Below, piece by piece: positions 43,816 to 52,606 of a DNA stretch of 64,000 nt. Position 1 is the stretch's first letter, and the number at the start of each line of letters is the position of its first letter. This DNA comes from Thermogemmata fonticola (lineage in GTDB: Bacteria; Planctomycetota; Planctomycetia; Gemmatales; Gemmataceae), in assembly GCF_013694095.1 (NCBI RefSeq), contig NZ_JACEFB010000015.1, forward strand, positions 1 to 64,000, read 5' to 3'. Under the pieces are notes generated by a model. It was not told the DNA's origin. It saw only the letters and a program-made list of their open reading frames with translations, and did no database searches. The position numbers and the translations under genes are program-made.

Positions 43816-46800
43816 ATGCGGAGCTGGGCAATCCGAGGGATGATTCTGGGTCTGGCCGCTGGTCTGGCTGGCCTGGTCTGGCTGGCGCGGACGTGGGTCA
43901 GTCCGGAACGGGTCCGGCAGCAGGTGGAGGCCCATTTGCGCGCCGAGTTGCCCGGCTGGCAGGTTCAGGTCGGTTCGGCCCATCTGCGGCTGCTCGGCGG
44001 CATTGCCGTGCGCGAGCTGAGCCTGCGCCGGCCGGGATCGAGTGCAGCGGCGCCGCCCGTCTTGCACGCCCCCTATGTGCTGCTCCATCACGACAAAGAA
44101 CAGCTCAATCGGGGCCGCCTTGTCATTCGCAAAATCGAGCTGGAAGGGCCGGAGTGGACGTGGGAGCGGCAGGCGGATGGGTCCTGGAATCTAGGCTCCT
44201 GGTGGGGCAGCGGGGCGGCGGACAAGTCCTGGCCGACGGTGCTGATGCGGCAGGCGACGGTGCATCTGCGGGACCCCAGCGGGGCGTGGCCCGCGCTGAC
44301 CTTGCGGCAGGCGCAGGTGACGATCCTGAACGATCCGCTGCCGGTGGTCAGCGTGCAGGTGCAGGCTCAGGCGGACGGCTGGGGAACGGTCACCCTGCGG
44401 GCGCGGTTCAACCGGCTGGATGGCTCCCTGGCTGCCGGGGTGGAATTGCCGGCCTGCCCGCTCCAGACAGCGCTGGCCGCCTGGGGTTCCCGCGTCTGGC
44501 CCCTGGGCGGCGATCCCTGGCGCGGACTGGAAGCTCTGGCAGCGATCAGCGCGGACCTGACCTATCTGCCCCAGAAGTCCCCCGCCTGGCGTTATGATCT
44601 ACGCCTGGATTTGCGCGAAGGGCGGTTCCAGCATCCCGACTTGCCCTGGCCGGTGGAAAATCTGTCGGCGAGCATCCTGGTCAGCGGGCAGAAAATTGTC
44701 GTGGAGCGGGCCAGCGGGGAAATGGCCGGCGCTGCCGTGCAGTTGAGTCTGGAGAGCCGGAGCTTTGGGACGGACGCCTCGGCCCCGGCTGCCTCTCCGC
44801 GGTCCGCGAGCACCAGCCGCCCGGCCTGGTTGCAGCGCCTGGAAGAGTATCTTCAGCGCCTGGAGCTGACCGTGCAGGGGGTGGCGCTGGAGGATGCCCT
44901 GTTCCCGCATTTGCCCCATCGGGTGCAGGAGTTGCGCCGGCGCTTTGCGCCCCGCGGTCGGCTGGACCTCACGTACAAATACCAGCGCCTGGCCCAGGGC
45001 AGCCAGCAGGAGATCGAGCTGCGACCCCGGCAAATGCAGATCACGTATGACAAGTTCCCCTATCCGCTTCAGGACCTGCGCGGCACGATCCGCCAGACTT
45101 TGCGCCCGGAGCAGCCGCCGCAGACCGTGCTCGATCTGGTCGCTTCCGCCTCCGGCCATCCGATCACGATCAAGGGGAGTGTGACGGGCGAAGGCCCGGA
45201 CCCTGGGATTCAACTGCGCCTGAGCGGGACGAACATTCCCCTGGATGAAACCCTCATCGCGGCGTTTCCGCCCAAGTATGCGGCGCTTATCCGGCGCTTC
45301 CACGCCCAGGGGTATGGCGACTTCGTGGCGGAAATCACGCAATATGCTGGGGTCAATCGCCTGAGCAGCGAGTTCCGGGTGGAGATTCGGGAAGGGCGGT
45401 GCCGGTATGAGGCGTTCCCCTATCCGTTGGAGAAGGTGCGGGGCCGGCTCGTGGTGCGGGTGGTGGATACGGACCCGAAGCGTCCGGTGCGTCCGGGGGA
45501 ACCGGTGGGTCCGCCGCCGGATGAAGATGAGCTGATATTGGACGGTTTCACGGCGGTGCATGCCGGGGCGCCGATCTGGCTGCACGGGCAGAATCGGCCC
45601 TTGCCCGGCTCGCGTGATCGCTTGCTGACTTTGCGCCTGGGCGGAACCCACTGCCCCCTCGACGAGGACTTGCGGCAGTCTCTGGCCGCCTTGCGCCTGG
45701 GCGAGCTGTGGGAGGTGTTCGCCCCGCGGGGACACTTCAACTTTACCGCCGATGTGCAAATCCTGGAACGGGCACGCGCTTCGTCCCAGCAGAAGGAGCC
45801 GCCCCCCTTTCAACCCGCTACGGACTTGAAACTCAGCTTGCATCTGGCCGGCCCGACCCTTACCCCCCGCTTCTTCCCCTATGAGTTGAACGAAGTCAGC
45901 GGCTGGCTGGAGTACAAAAACGGGCGGGTGGAGCTGGCCCACTGGCAAGCGCGGCATGGTCTGACCCGCTGCCGTCTGCCGGCGGCGGAGGTACGCTTCT
46001 TCCCGGATGGCAGCCTTTGGGCCAATCTCGGCCAATTGGAAGCGCAGGACTTGCAGGTGGATGCCGACCTGTTGCGGGCGTTGCCCCGCCGCCTGGCCCA
46101 GAGCCTCCAGGCGCTGCATTTGCGGGGGGAGGTCCACTTGCGGGTGCAGCATTTGGTGGTGCGGACGGCCCCGGAGCTGGCGCATCTGCCCGGCTCGGCT
46201 CCGCCGGAACCGGCCCCCCTGCGTCCGGCAGCCGCGGGGTTGGAACCTCCCGGCTCTGGCGCGGCGACTCCGGCGCCTGGTGCTTTTCCGCCGTCCGCGC
46301 CTCCTGCGGGTTCGGCTTCGTCCTCCGATCCGATCATTTACTGGGATGCGGAGGTGCGCCTGCGGGATGCCGCCTGGGAGGCGGGGGTCAGTTGGGCCCA
46401 GGTGCACGGCACCTTGGCCTGCCGCGGACGGTACGAAGGGGACCGTCTCGGAGCAGTCCTGGGGGCCGCCTGGCTGGATCGGGCCCAGATCGCCGATCAG
46501 CCCTTGCAGCGCATTTTGGCCCGGTTTCGCACTGAGCCGCAGCGGCCCGATCCCCACAAGCCCGGCCAGTTCCTTCCCGTGGCGGTGGAAGTGACCGATC
46601 TGCGCGGGGAGTGGTTCCACGGAGTCATCGGCGGCCAAGCCCGCCTGGTGCTGGGGGAACCGACGGGCTTTCAGCTTTGGCTCAATGCCGCCGAGGTGCA
46701 ACTGGAAGCGGTGGCCGCCCATTATCAGCTCAACAAGGACGCCGACCTCAAGGGGCTGGCCCAAGCCCAGCTCCACTTGTACAACCGCACGGATGCCGCC

Positions 46801-47286
46801 ACCGGCCAGACTTACCTGGAAGGAGCCGGCAAGATCGATGTTCCCGCCGGGCGGCTCTACAACCTGCCCATCCTCCTGGACCTGCTCAAGGTCCTCAAGC
46901 TGCAAGCCCCGGACAAGACCGCCTTCGAGGAAGCCCACGCCGTCTTCCGCATCCGCGGCGACCGTATCCTGGTAGAACAGATCGATCTGATCGGTAAGGC
47001 CGTCTGCCTGGGCGGCTCCGGCGAGATGGACATCCGCGGCGAATATGTCCAGTTCGACTTTTACACCATCGCCTCGCAGATTCTGGCCCGGCTGGTGCAT
47101 ACTCCGGTGGGCGACCTGACGGCGTTTTTGAGCAAAAACCTGTTTCGCATCCGCTTGACGCGGGAAGGGGGGCAACTGGTGTACAAGCCGGAGGCGGTGC
47201 CGCTCATCACCGATCCGGTGCGGCGGATTGCCGATCGCTTGCGGGCGCGGGCCGCCCCTTGGCTCGGACGCAGCGATCCTCCCTGA
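43816..47286 (+). CDS. AsmA/TamB-like giant periplasmic protein
   Basis: 1156 residues from ATG 43816. One N-terminal transmembrane helix (GMILGLAAGLAGLVWLA) is followed by the AsmA-type opening (VRQQVEAHLRAELPGWQV then LRLLGGIAVREL), and very long beta-strand repeats with occasional Pro/Ala linkers (about 790-850). The C-terminus carries the AsmA-like end: GKIDVPAGRLYNLPILLDLLK and LSKNLFRIRLTREGG. AsmA/TamB proteins are thought to form lipid-conducting beta-grooves bridging inner and outer membranes. The LptF/LptG-type gene follows after 115 bp, consistent with outer-membrane lipid assembly. Confidence 0.85.
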   Translation: MRSWAIRGMILGLAAGLAGLVWLARTWVSPERVRQQVEAHLRAELPGWQVQVGSAHLRLLGGIAVRELSLRRPGSSAAAPPVLHAPYVLLHHDKEQLNRGRLVIRKIELEGPEWTWERQADGSWNLGSWWGSGAADKSWPTVLMRQATVHLRDPSGAWPALTLRQAQVTILNDPLPVVSVQVQAQADGWGTVTLRARFNRLDGSLAAGVELPACPLQTALAAWGSRVWPLGGDPWRGLEALAAISADLTYLPQKSPAWRYDLRLDLREGRFQHPDLPWPVENLSASILVSGQKIVVERASGEMAGAAVQLSLESRSFGTDASAPAASPRSASTSRPAWLQRLEEYLQRLELTVQGVALEDALFPHLPHRVQELRRRFAPRGRLDLTYKYQRLAQGSQQEIELRPRQMQITYDKFPYPLQDLRGTIRQTLRPEQPPQTVLDLVASASGHPITIKGSVTGEGPDPGIQLRLSGTNIPLDETLIAAFPPKYAALIRRFHAQGYGDFVAEITQYAGVNRLSSEFRVEIREGRCRYEAFPYPLEKVRGRLVVRVVDTDPKRPVRPGEPVGPPPDEDELILDGFTAVHAGAPIWLHGQNRPLPGSRDRLLTLRLGGTHCPLDEDLRQSLAALRLGELWEVFAPRGHFNFTADVQILERARASSQQKEPPPFQPATDLKLSLHLAGPTLTPRFFPYELNEVSGWLEYKNGRVELAHWQARHGLTRCRLPAAEVRFFPDGSLWANLGQLEAQDLQVDADLLRALPRRLAQSLQALHLRGEVHLRVQHLVVRTAPELAHLPGSAPPEPAPLRPAAAGLEPPGSGAATPAPGAFPPSAPPAGSASSSDPIIYWDAEVRLRDAAWEAGVSWAQVHGTLACRGRYEGDRLGAVLGAAWLDRAQIADQPLQRILARFRTEPQRPDPHKPGQFLPVAVEVTDLRGEWFHGVIGGQARLVLGEPTGFQLWLNAAEVQLEAVAAHYQLNKDADLKGLAQAQLHLYNRTDAATGQTYLEGAGKIDVPAGRLYNLPILLDLLKVLKLQAPDKTAFEEAHAVFRIRGDRILVEQIDLIGKAVCLGGSGEMDIRGEYVQFDFYTIASQILARLVHTPVGDLTAFLSKNLFRIRLTREGGQLVYKPEAVPLITDPVRRIADRLRARAAPWLGRSDPP

Positions 47287-47401
47287 GGCCGGCGCCTGCC
47301 GGAACGAAGGTGCCGCTACTCTCCGGGACCAAGGACGGACGGGACGCCCATGCCCGGCGGCTGTCCCGCTCCCTCCTCCCGCGGACTGCAAGGACGCAAC
47401 C

Positions 47402-48646
47402 ATGCCTGGACTCATCCTCAATCGCCTGATCTTCCGGGAGTTGGTCAAGGTCTTCCTGCTGTCACTGGGCACGGTGACCGGCCTGTTGGTGATCGTGCCG
47501 GTCTATCAGGACGCCTCACGCATGGGGCTGTCGCTGATGCAAGTCCTGGAAGCGATTCCGCTGACGATTCCGAACATGCTGCCGTACACCATCCCGGCGA
47601 CGACGCTCTTTGCCGCCTGCGTGGTCTATGGCCGCCTGGCCCATGACAATGAAGTGGTCGCCATCAAGGCCGCGGGGGTGCATCTGTTCGTCATCCTGCG
47701 GCCGGCCCTGCTTTTGGGGTTGATCAACACCCTGGTCACCGCGTATCTGTACCACACGATCATTCCCCGCTCGCAGCAGATACTTTATCAGCGGCTGCTG
47801 GATGATCCGGAGGAGCTGCTCTACAACCTTTTGCGCCGGGACCGCTGCCTGCGCCATCCGCAGATGCCCTACGTCATCTACGTGCGGGACGTGGAAGGCC
47901 GGCGGCTGATCGATGTGGTGGTCAAGCGGCGCAATCGGGTCATCGATCCGCAGACGCGGCAGGAGTTTTACTTCGGTTACGATGTGGTGGCCCGGGCGCG
48001 GGAAGCCCGCCTGCGCTTCGATCCCAGCGACGGCAAGCTCTATCTGGACCCGGACCGCTTCGTCATTTATGACAAGCATACGACAGGAACCACCGACCCG
48101 ACGGGACCATTCCAGATGGATTTGCCGGAGGGGTGGAACGGCAAGGACCGCGTGCGCACCTCCGCCCTGACCTGGGACGAATTGCCCCGGCGCATCGCCG
48201 ACCTGCGGGAGCAGATCGCCAGCAAAGAGCGCCAGCGGCAGCAAGTCTGGGAGCAGATCGAGCAGATTCCCGATCCGGTGCAGCGGGAAGCCCTGCGGCT
48301 GCGCGCCCGCGAAGAAGAGCGGCATTACGACTACCAGATTCAGTTCCTCCAGCGGCAAATGCGCAACGCCGAGGCGGAGCTGTATCAGCGGCCGGCTTTG
48401 GCCTTCGGCTGCCTCATTTTCGCCCTCCTGGGCTGCCCTGTGGGTATCTGGGCCAATCGGGCCGACTACCTGAGCGTGTTCGTCATCTGCTTCCTGCCGG
48501 CCCTGTTGGTGTACTATCCGCTGCAATTGGCCGGCGTGGGTCTGGGCCGGGATGGCAAATTGCCCCTGCCGCTGGCCTGCTGGCTCGCCAACCTCACCGT
48601 CGGCTGCGGCGCCTTGCTCCTGAACTGGCGCTTGCTCCGCCGCTGA
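47402..48646 (+). CDS. LptF/LptG-family permease
   Basis: 414 residues from ATG 47402 (AAGGA 8 bases upstream). The N-terminal helix and coupling segment (LIFRELVKVFLLSLGTVTG; ASRMGLSLMQVLEAIPLTIP; DNEVVAIKAAGVHLF) are the YjgP/YjgQ signature. A large periplasmic beta-jellyroll domain follows (about 110-250), then a coiled coil rich in Gln/Arg/Glu (about 260-325), which is unusual, and three C-terminal helices. LptF/G drive lipopolysaccharide extraction with the LptB ATPase. Here the partner is probably encoded elsewhere, and the AsmA-like gene is directly upstream. Confidence 0.9.
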   Translation: MPGLILNRLIFRELVKVFLLSLGTVTGLLVIVPVYQDASRMGLSLMQVLEAIPLTIPNMLPYTIPATTLFAACVVYGRLAHDNEVVAIKAAGVHLFVILRPALLLGLINTLVTAYLYHTIIPRSQQILYQRLLDDPEELLYNLLRRDRCLRHPQMPYVIYVRDVEGRRLIDVVVKRRNRVIDPQTRQEFYFGYDVVARAREARLRFDPSDGKLYLDPDRFVIYDKHTTGTTDPTGPFQMDLPEGWNGKDRVRTSALTWDELPRRIADLREQIASKERQRQQVWEQIEQIPDPVQREALRLRAREEERHYDYQIQFLQRQMRNAEAELYQRPALAFGCLIFALLGCPVGIWANRADYLSVFVICFLPALLVYYPLQLAGVGLGRDGKLPLPLACWLANLTVGCGALLLNWRLLRR

Positions 48647-48722
48647 CAGGTCCGCCCGCCCCATCCTGCCGACGGGGAAGAAGCCCGAAGCGCAGACGCT
48701 CCGAAAGCCGAAGCAGAGCCGC

Positions 48723-50147
48723 TCAGCCAGATGCCGATGCCGGACCGGAGGCAGACGCTGGGCCTTCGGAAGCGGAGGGCGGAGGGGGGGAAGGAGGCAG
48801 CGCAGAGCCGCCTGTTCCCGTGCCCTCCGGCCCAGAGCTGCGCGGGGGAGCCGCCGTCGTGCCAGCCTCCGCTTGGGGCCGCTTGCGTTCTCCGCTGAGG
48901 GGGCCGTTAGCTGGAAGAGTTGGACTCACTCCGCTCGTGACAGGCGATTGTCCCGCAGAGGCGGCAGGTTCCGCGGGCGTGCTCGGACTCGTGGCGGAAG
49001 ACGGCGGAGCCACGGGCCGGCTGTTCCAACCGCTCAGGCCCGTCCGGCGCCGTATGCGCTGGAGCTTGAGCTTGGGCACCGGTACGTCATGTTCATCCTC
49101 AATATCGCCGACGATTTCCTCCAGCACGTCCTCCAGGGTGATCAGACCCAGGACGTTCCCCTGCTCGTCGCGGACGATGGCCATGGGACGGTGGGACTTG
49201 CGGAACAGGCGCAGAGCGTAGGCCACCGGTTCATCCGGCCCCAGAAAGATCGGAGGGTAAAGGGCATCTTCCAGGATGACCGCCCCGGATGTGCTGAAGA
49301 GATAGAACAAATCCTTCGTGTTGACAATGCCGACGATGTTATTCAGTTGTCCATCATAAACCGGGAGGCGGGTATGGGCGCCGTGGCGGACCGCTTCCAG
49401 GATTTTCTCCGGCGGCAGGTTCAGGTCTAAGGCAGCCATTTTCTCCCGCGGTACCATGCAGTCGCGGACCTTCTTCTGGGACAGGGCGAAGACATTGAGA
49501 ACGAAATCAGCCTGGTCCGGTTCCAGCAGTCCGGCTTCTTCGGTGTCTTCGATGAGCAGGCGGAGTTCCTCGACGGTGTGGATTTCCCCGGCATCTCCTT
49601 GATCGCGATAGCCGAAGCGGCGGAGCAGCCAGGCGCTGGAGCCGTTCATCAGGCGGATGAGCGGGTCGCTCAGGCGGGCCAAAGCCAGAACCGGTCCCGC
49701 CGTCCAGAGGGCGATCCGCTCGCTGTCTTGCAAGGCGGCGATTTTCGGCATCTGCTCGCCGAAGACCACATGCATATAGGTGATGCCCGTGAGCGTGAGC
49801 AGGACGGACAGAGCACGCGTCCATTGCGGCGGCAGACCTGCCAGCAGCGGTTCGATGAGAGCGTGAATGGCCGGTTCGCTGACAAAACCCAGGGCCAGAC
49901 TGGCGATGGTGATCCCCAGTTGACAGGCTCCGACGCTGCGGTTGAGGTCACGGATGGCGGCCAAAAGGGTGACGGCTCCCGCTCGGCCTTGCTGCACCAA
50001 CTCCTCGACGCGCGTCCGCCGGATGGCCACCAGAGCAAATTCCGCTGCCACAAAGAAGCCGTTGATCGCTATCAGAATAGGAATGGCGATCAGGTGGCCG
50101 GCCAGCGCCGGCGTCAACGTCGGAAATTCACCCAACGGCGTGGCCAA
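48723..50147 (-). CDS. CNNM/TlyC-type membrane protein with CBS pair
   Basis: 474 residues. DUF21/CNNM transmembrane domain (residues ~15-195; NGFFVAAEFALVAIRRTRVEEL, SLALGFVSEPAI, VVFGEQMPKIAAL), then two CBS domains (RDCMVPREKMAALDL...RLPVYDG; NIVGIVNTKD and RPMAIVRDEQGNVLGLITLEDVLEEIVGDIEDE). The family is linked to magnesium/cobalt transport and, by name, hemolysins. Instead of the usual C-terminal CorC_HlyC domain there is a ~110-residue Pro/Ala/Ser tail. The start is TTG 50147 with GAGGA upstream, and no ATG in frame is better. Confidence 0.85.
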   Translation of the reverse strand: MATPLGEFPTLTPALAGHLIAIPILIAINGFFVAAEFALVAIRRTRVEELVQQGRAGAVTLLAAIRDLNRSVGACQLGITIASLALGFVSEPAIHALIEPLLAGLPPQWTRALSVLLTLTGITYMHVVFGEQMPKIAALQDSERIALWTAGPVLALARLSDPLIRLMNGSSAWLLRRFGYRDQGDAGEIHTVEELRLLIEDTEEAGLLEPDQADFVLNVFALSQKKVRDCMVPREKMAALDLNLPPEKILEAVRHGAHTRLPVYDGQLNNIVGIVNTKDLFYLFSTSGAVILEDALYPPIFLGPDEPVAYALRLFRKSHRPMAIVRDEQGNVLGLITLEDVLEEIVGDIEDEHDVPVPKLKLQRIRRRTGLSGWNSRPVAPPSSATSPSTPAEPAASAGQSPVTSGVSPTLPANGPLSGERKRPQAEAGTTAAPPRSSGPEGTGTGGSALPPSPPPPSASEGPASASGPASASG

Positions 50148-50620
50148 AAAATCATCCTCGGTAAGGATAGCACCCTGGTGGTGTTATTCTAGCAAATCAG
50201 GCCGCCTCCTGGGGCCTTCTGCAATCTCTGCCTCCGCGGCGTCGGAACTTCGCAGCTCCCACTGCGGGGGAATCAGGGACGAACAGGCAGCGGGGCGGGA
50301 CGTGCTTGGCGGCGGGGAAAGGGGCGGTTATACTCGCGGCGGCAGGGCGAAACCAGCACCGCGACCCTCGCCGCGTGCAGGAGAAACCCACCCAACAGCA
50401 GGGGGAAGCAGATCGACGACGAGGGAAACCGAGCCGGTGGGGAAAGCCCACCAGCGGCAAGGGAAGCAAGTTAGCGGCGGAAGCAAACCAACGGCGGGAC
50501 TAACAGCGGAGAAAACCGACGGCGACGGAAAGCCAACTCGACAATGGGGGAAACCAAACCGGCGGGAGAAACCCACCCCACGTCATGAGGAAAGTCCAAC
50601 CAAACAGGGGAGAAAGTGAG
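50148..50620. other. Intergenic with low-complexity purine-rich part
   Basis: The stretch 50330-50610 is rich in GGGGAAA/CCAAC-like degenerate repeats. Frames are open but without coding character. No promoter or hairpin stands out. Confidence 0.35.
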
Positions 50621-50776
50621 ATGGCCGGTGAGTACGACACGGTGACACGCATCCTGCTCGAACATTGCGGCCAGGATTGGCTCGCCGCCCTCGCCACCAT
50701 CCAACGCTTCCCCGACAGAGTCTTCCGCCTCCACTACCCCCAACCCTACCTCCTCCATCTCGAAGTCCGGGTGTAA
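50621..50776 (+). pseudogene. Truncated Rpn/PD-(D/E)XK nuclease-family fragment
   Basis: The ATG 50621 (GGGGAGAAAGTGAG upstream) opens MAGEYDTVTRILLEHCGQDW, the N-terminus typical of the Rpn/DUF4351-type (transposase-like PD-(D/E)XK) proteins abundant in planctomycetes. The frame ends after 51 codons (HLEVRV stop) exactly where the MITE-like element begins (50771). No continuation is recognisable beyond it, so the gene is a remnant. Confidence 0.65.
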
Positions 50777-50870
50777 CTAGATTCTCTGGGGGTGGGGGCT
50801 GAACCCGCGAGGTGTTTCCCCAGACTAGCAGAGCTGCCCGGCAGAGAACCCCCAGAAAATCTGGTTGCAC
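50771..50870 (-). mobile_element. MITE-like element, copy C (inverted)
   Basis: This copy is in the opposite orientation to copies A and B. It starts GTGTAACTAGATTCTCTGGG and ends AAATCTGGTTGCAC. It terminates the nuclease-family fragment. No clear target duplication is seen. Confidence 0.8.
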
Positions 50871-51069
50871 CCAACGACGCTCTGGAATCTGAAAAAAGTT
50901 GATGCGATCCTGTAGAGGAGTTAAGATAGAGTCAACTCTGAAATGGCTCCCACGCACAACCTGCCTGCCGAGCTAATCATTACCACTACCCCAAACGGCA
51001 ATAGTTCGCCTGTGTGCAATGAATCGACTCGAAGGGGAAAAATGAGCTTTCGTCTCAGGACAGGAGGCG

Positions 51070-52491
51070 ATGATGAGAGATGCGATGCCATCCGAAGCGG
51101 TGGTACCTCCGCTGGCGGTGGGCCAGCAGCGGAGCCGGGTGTGTTCTGGCTGGCACCGGCGGTCGTTTTTGCAGGTGGGAGCCTCGACGGTGCTGGGGCT
51201 GTGCTGGCCGCGCTGGCTGGCGGTGCAGGGGGCGAGCCGCACGGCTCCCGCAGGACCGGCCCGGTCGGTCATTCTGCTCTGGCTCTGGGGCGGTCCCAGC
51301 CAGCTCGATACGTTCGACCCCAAGCCGCAGGCGCCGTCGGAGTATCGCGGGCCGTTCGGGACTATTCCCACGCGGATCAGCGGGGTCCGTTTTGCCGAGC
51401 TATTTCCTCAACTGGCAGCGCGCAGTCACCACCTGGCTGTTATTCGCACGTTGACGACTTCTTCCAACGATCACGGCATCGCGGGAACGATTGGCCTGAC
51501 GGGCAGCGGAGCAGGGGGTGTCGGTCTGGATGGCAAGCCGCTGCCAGGTTCGCCGCAGCCGGCTTTGGGGTCAGTGGTGGCGCGGGTGCGAGCGGCGCGA
51601 GGGGGTAAGGCCCTCCATCCGTTTTTCGTTGTCGGCGGCAAGCTGCATCAGGGGAAAAAGCCGATCATCGGCGAAGGGGGCGGCGTGCTGGGAGCGGCCT
51701 GGGACCCCTTCCGCCTGGAGTATGACCCGGTGCAAGGTGCGGCGCGCGTTCCCGCGCTGCGTTTGCCCCCGGAGCTGACGCCGGAACGGCTCCACCACCG
51801 CCAGGAGTTGCTCCAAGCCCTCGATGGCGTGCAGCGGGAGGCGGAGCGGTTGGCCCGCCAGCAGAACCTGCCCGCCTATCAGCAGCGGGTGCTGGACATG
51901 CTTCTGGCGCCGCAGAGCCGGGCGGCCTTCGACCTCTCCCGCGAACCGCCTGCCCTGGCGGATCGCTATGGCCGGACCCGCTTCGGCCAGTCCTGCCTCT
52001 TGGCCCGCCGCCTCGTCGAAGCTGGCGTCCCCTTCGTTCAGGTCAACTGGAGCGACCACGTCGAGGCGGAAGAGGACGCCGGCGACGGCGGCTGGGACCA
52101 ACACTACCGCAACTTCCAGATCATGCAGGACCGGCACGCCCCCTGGCTGGATCAGGCCATGTCCGCCTTGCTCGATGACCTGCAGGAGCGCGGCTTGCTC
52201 TCCAGCACGCTGGTTCTGGCCGTCGGCGAGTTTGGCCGGACCCCTCGCATCAACGACAAAGCCGGGCGCGACCACTGGCCGGACTGCTACTGCGCCCTGG
52301 CGGCCGGCGGCGGACTGCGCCGCGCCTGCTTCGTCGGCACCAGCGATGCCAAAGCGGCCAAACCGGCGGACACACCCCTGACACCCGCCGACTTGCACGC
52401 GACCATCCTCCACCAACTGGGCCTGACCAGCGAGCAAATCACAGCGTTGGGACTGACCCCCACCGGCCGGGTCATCACCGAGTTGCTCTAA
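51070..52491 (+). CDS. Tat-exported DUF1501 protein (sulfatase-like fold)
   Basis: 473 residues with the twin-arginine signal HRRSFLQVGAS at about residues 29-39. The body has the DUF1501 order: SVILLWLWGGPSQLDTFDPK, RSHHLAVIRTLTTSSNDHGIA, LLARRLVEAGVPFVQVNW, LAVGEFGRTPRIN, GRDHWPDCYCALAAGGGLRR. The Asp/His-rich motifs match the alkaline-phosphatase-like metal site. DUF1501 genes in planctomycetes usually pair with DUF1553 or DUF1549 cytochrome proteins. None is adjacent here, and the next gene is a TolB-like protein. ATG 51070 follows AGGAGG. Confidence 0.92.
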   Translation: MMRDAMPSEAVVPPLAVGQQRSRVCSGWHRRSFLQVGASTVLGLCWPRWLAVQGASRTAPAGPARSVILLWLWGGPSQLDTFDPKPQAPSEYRGPFGTIPTRISGVRFAELFPQLAARSHHLAVIRTLTTSSNDHGIAGTIGLTGSGAGGVGLDGKPLPGSPQPALGSVVARVRAARGGKALHPFFVVGGKLHQGKKPIIGEGGGVLGAAWDPFRLEYDPVQGAARVPALRLPPELTPERLHHRQELLQALDGVQREAERLARQQNLPAYQQRVLDMLLAPQSRAAFDLSREPPALADRYGRTRFGQSCLLARRLVEAGVPFVQVNWSDHVEAEEDAGDGGWDQHYRNFQIMQDRHAPWLDQAMSALLDDLQERGLLSSTLVLAVGEFGRTPRINDKAGRDHWPDCYCALAAGGGLRRACFVGTSDAKAAKPADTPLTPADLHATILHQLGLTSEQITALGLTPTGRVITELL

Positions 52492-52606
52492 CGCGGGCAG
52501 GACATTGGGCTTGGCTGCTGCCGCAAAGCAATGCCCCTCTCTCCATAAAAAGAGAGGGTATCGCCGATGAATCAGTATAGGTTCTGCCCATAGCGGGGAT
52601 TACACC

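Noticed and set aside
43425-44597. 390-codon frame at the start of the AsmA-like gene
   Set aside because: It is the +1 shadow of the AsmA-like frame and has Gly/Ala/Arg-rich shadow composition.
44599-47472. 957-codon open frame antisense to the AsmA-like gene
   Set aside because: Gln/Arg/Pro-rich composition typical of the antisense frame of a GC-rich gene; the plus-strand frame has membrane anchor, family motifs and C-terminal domain.
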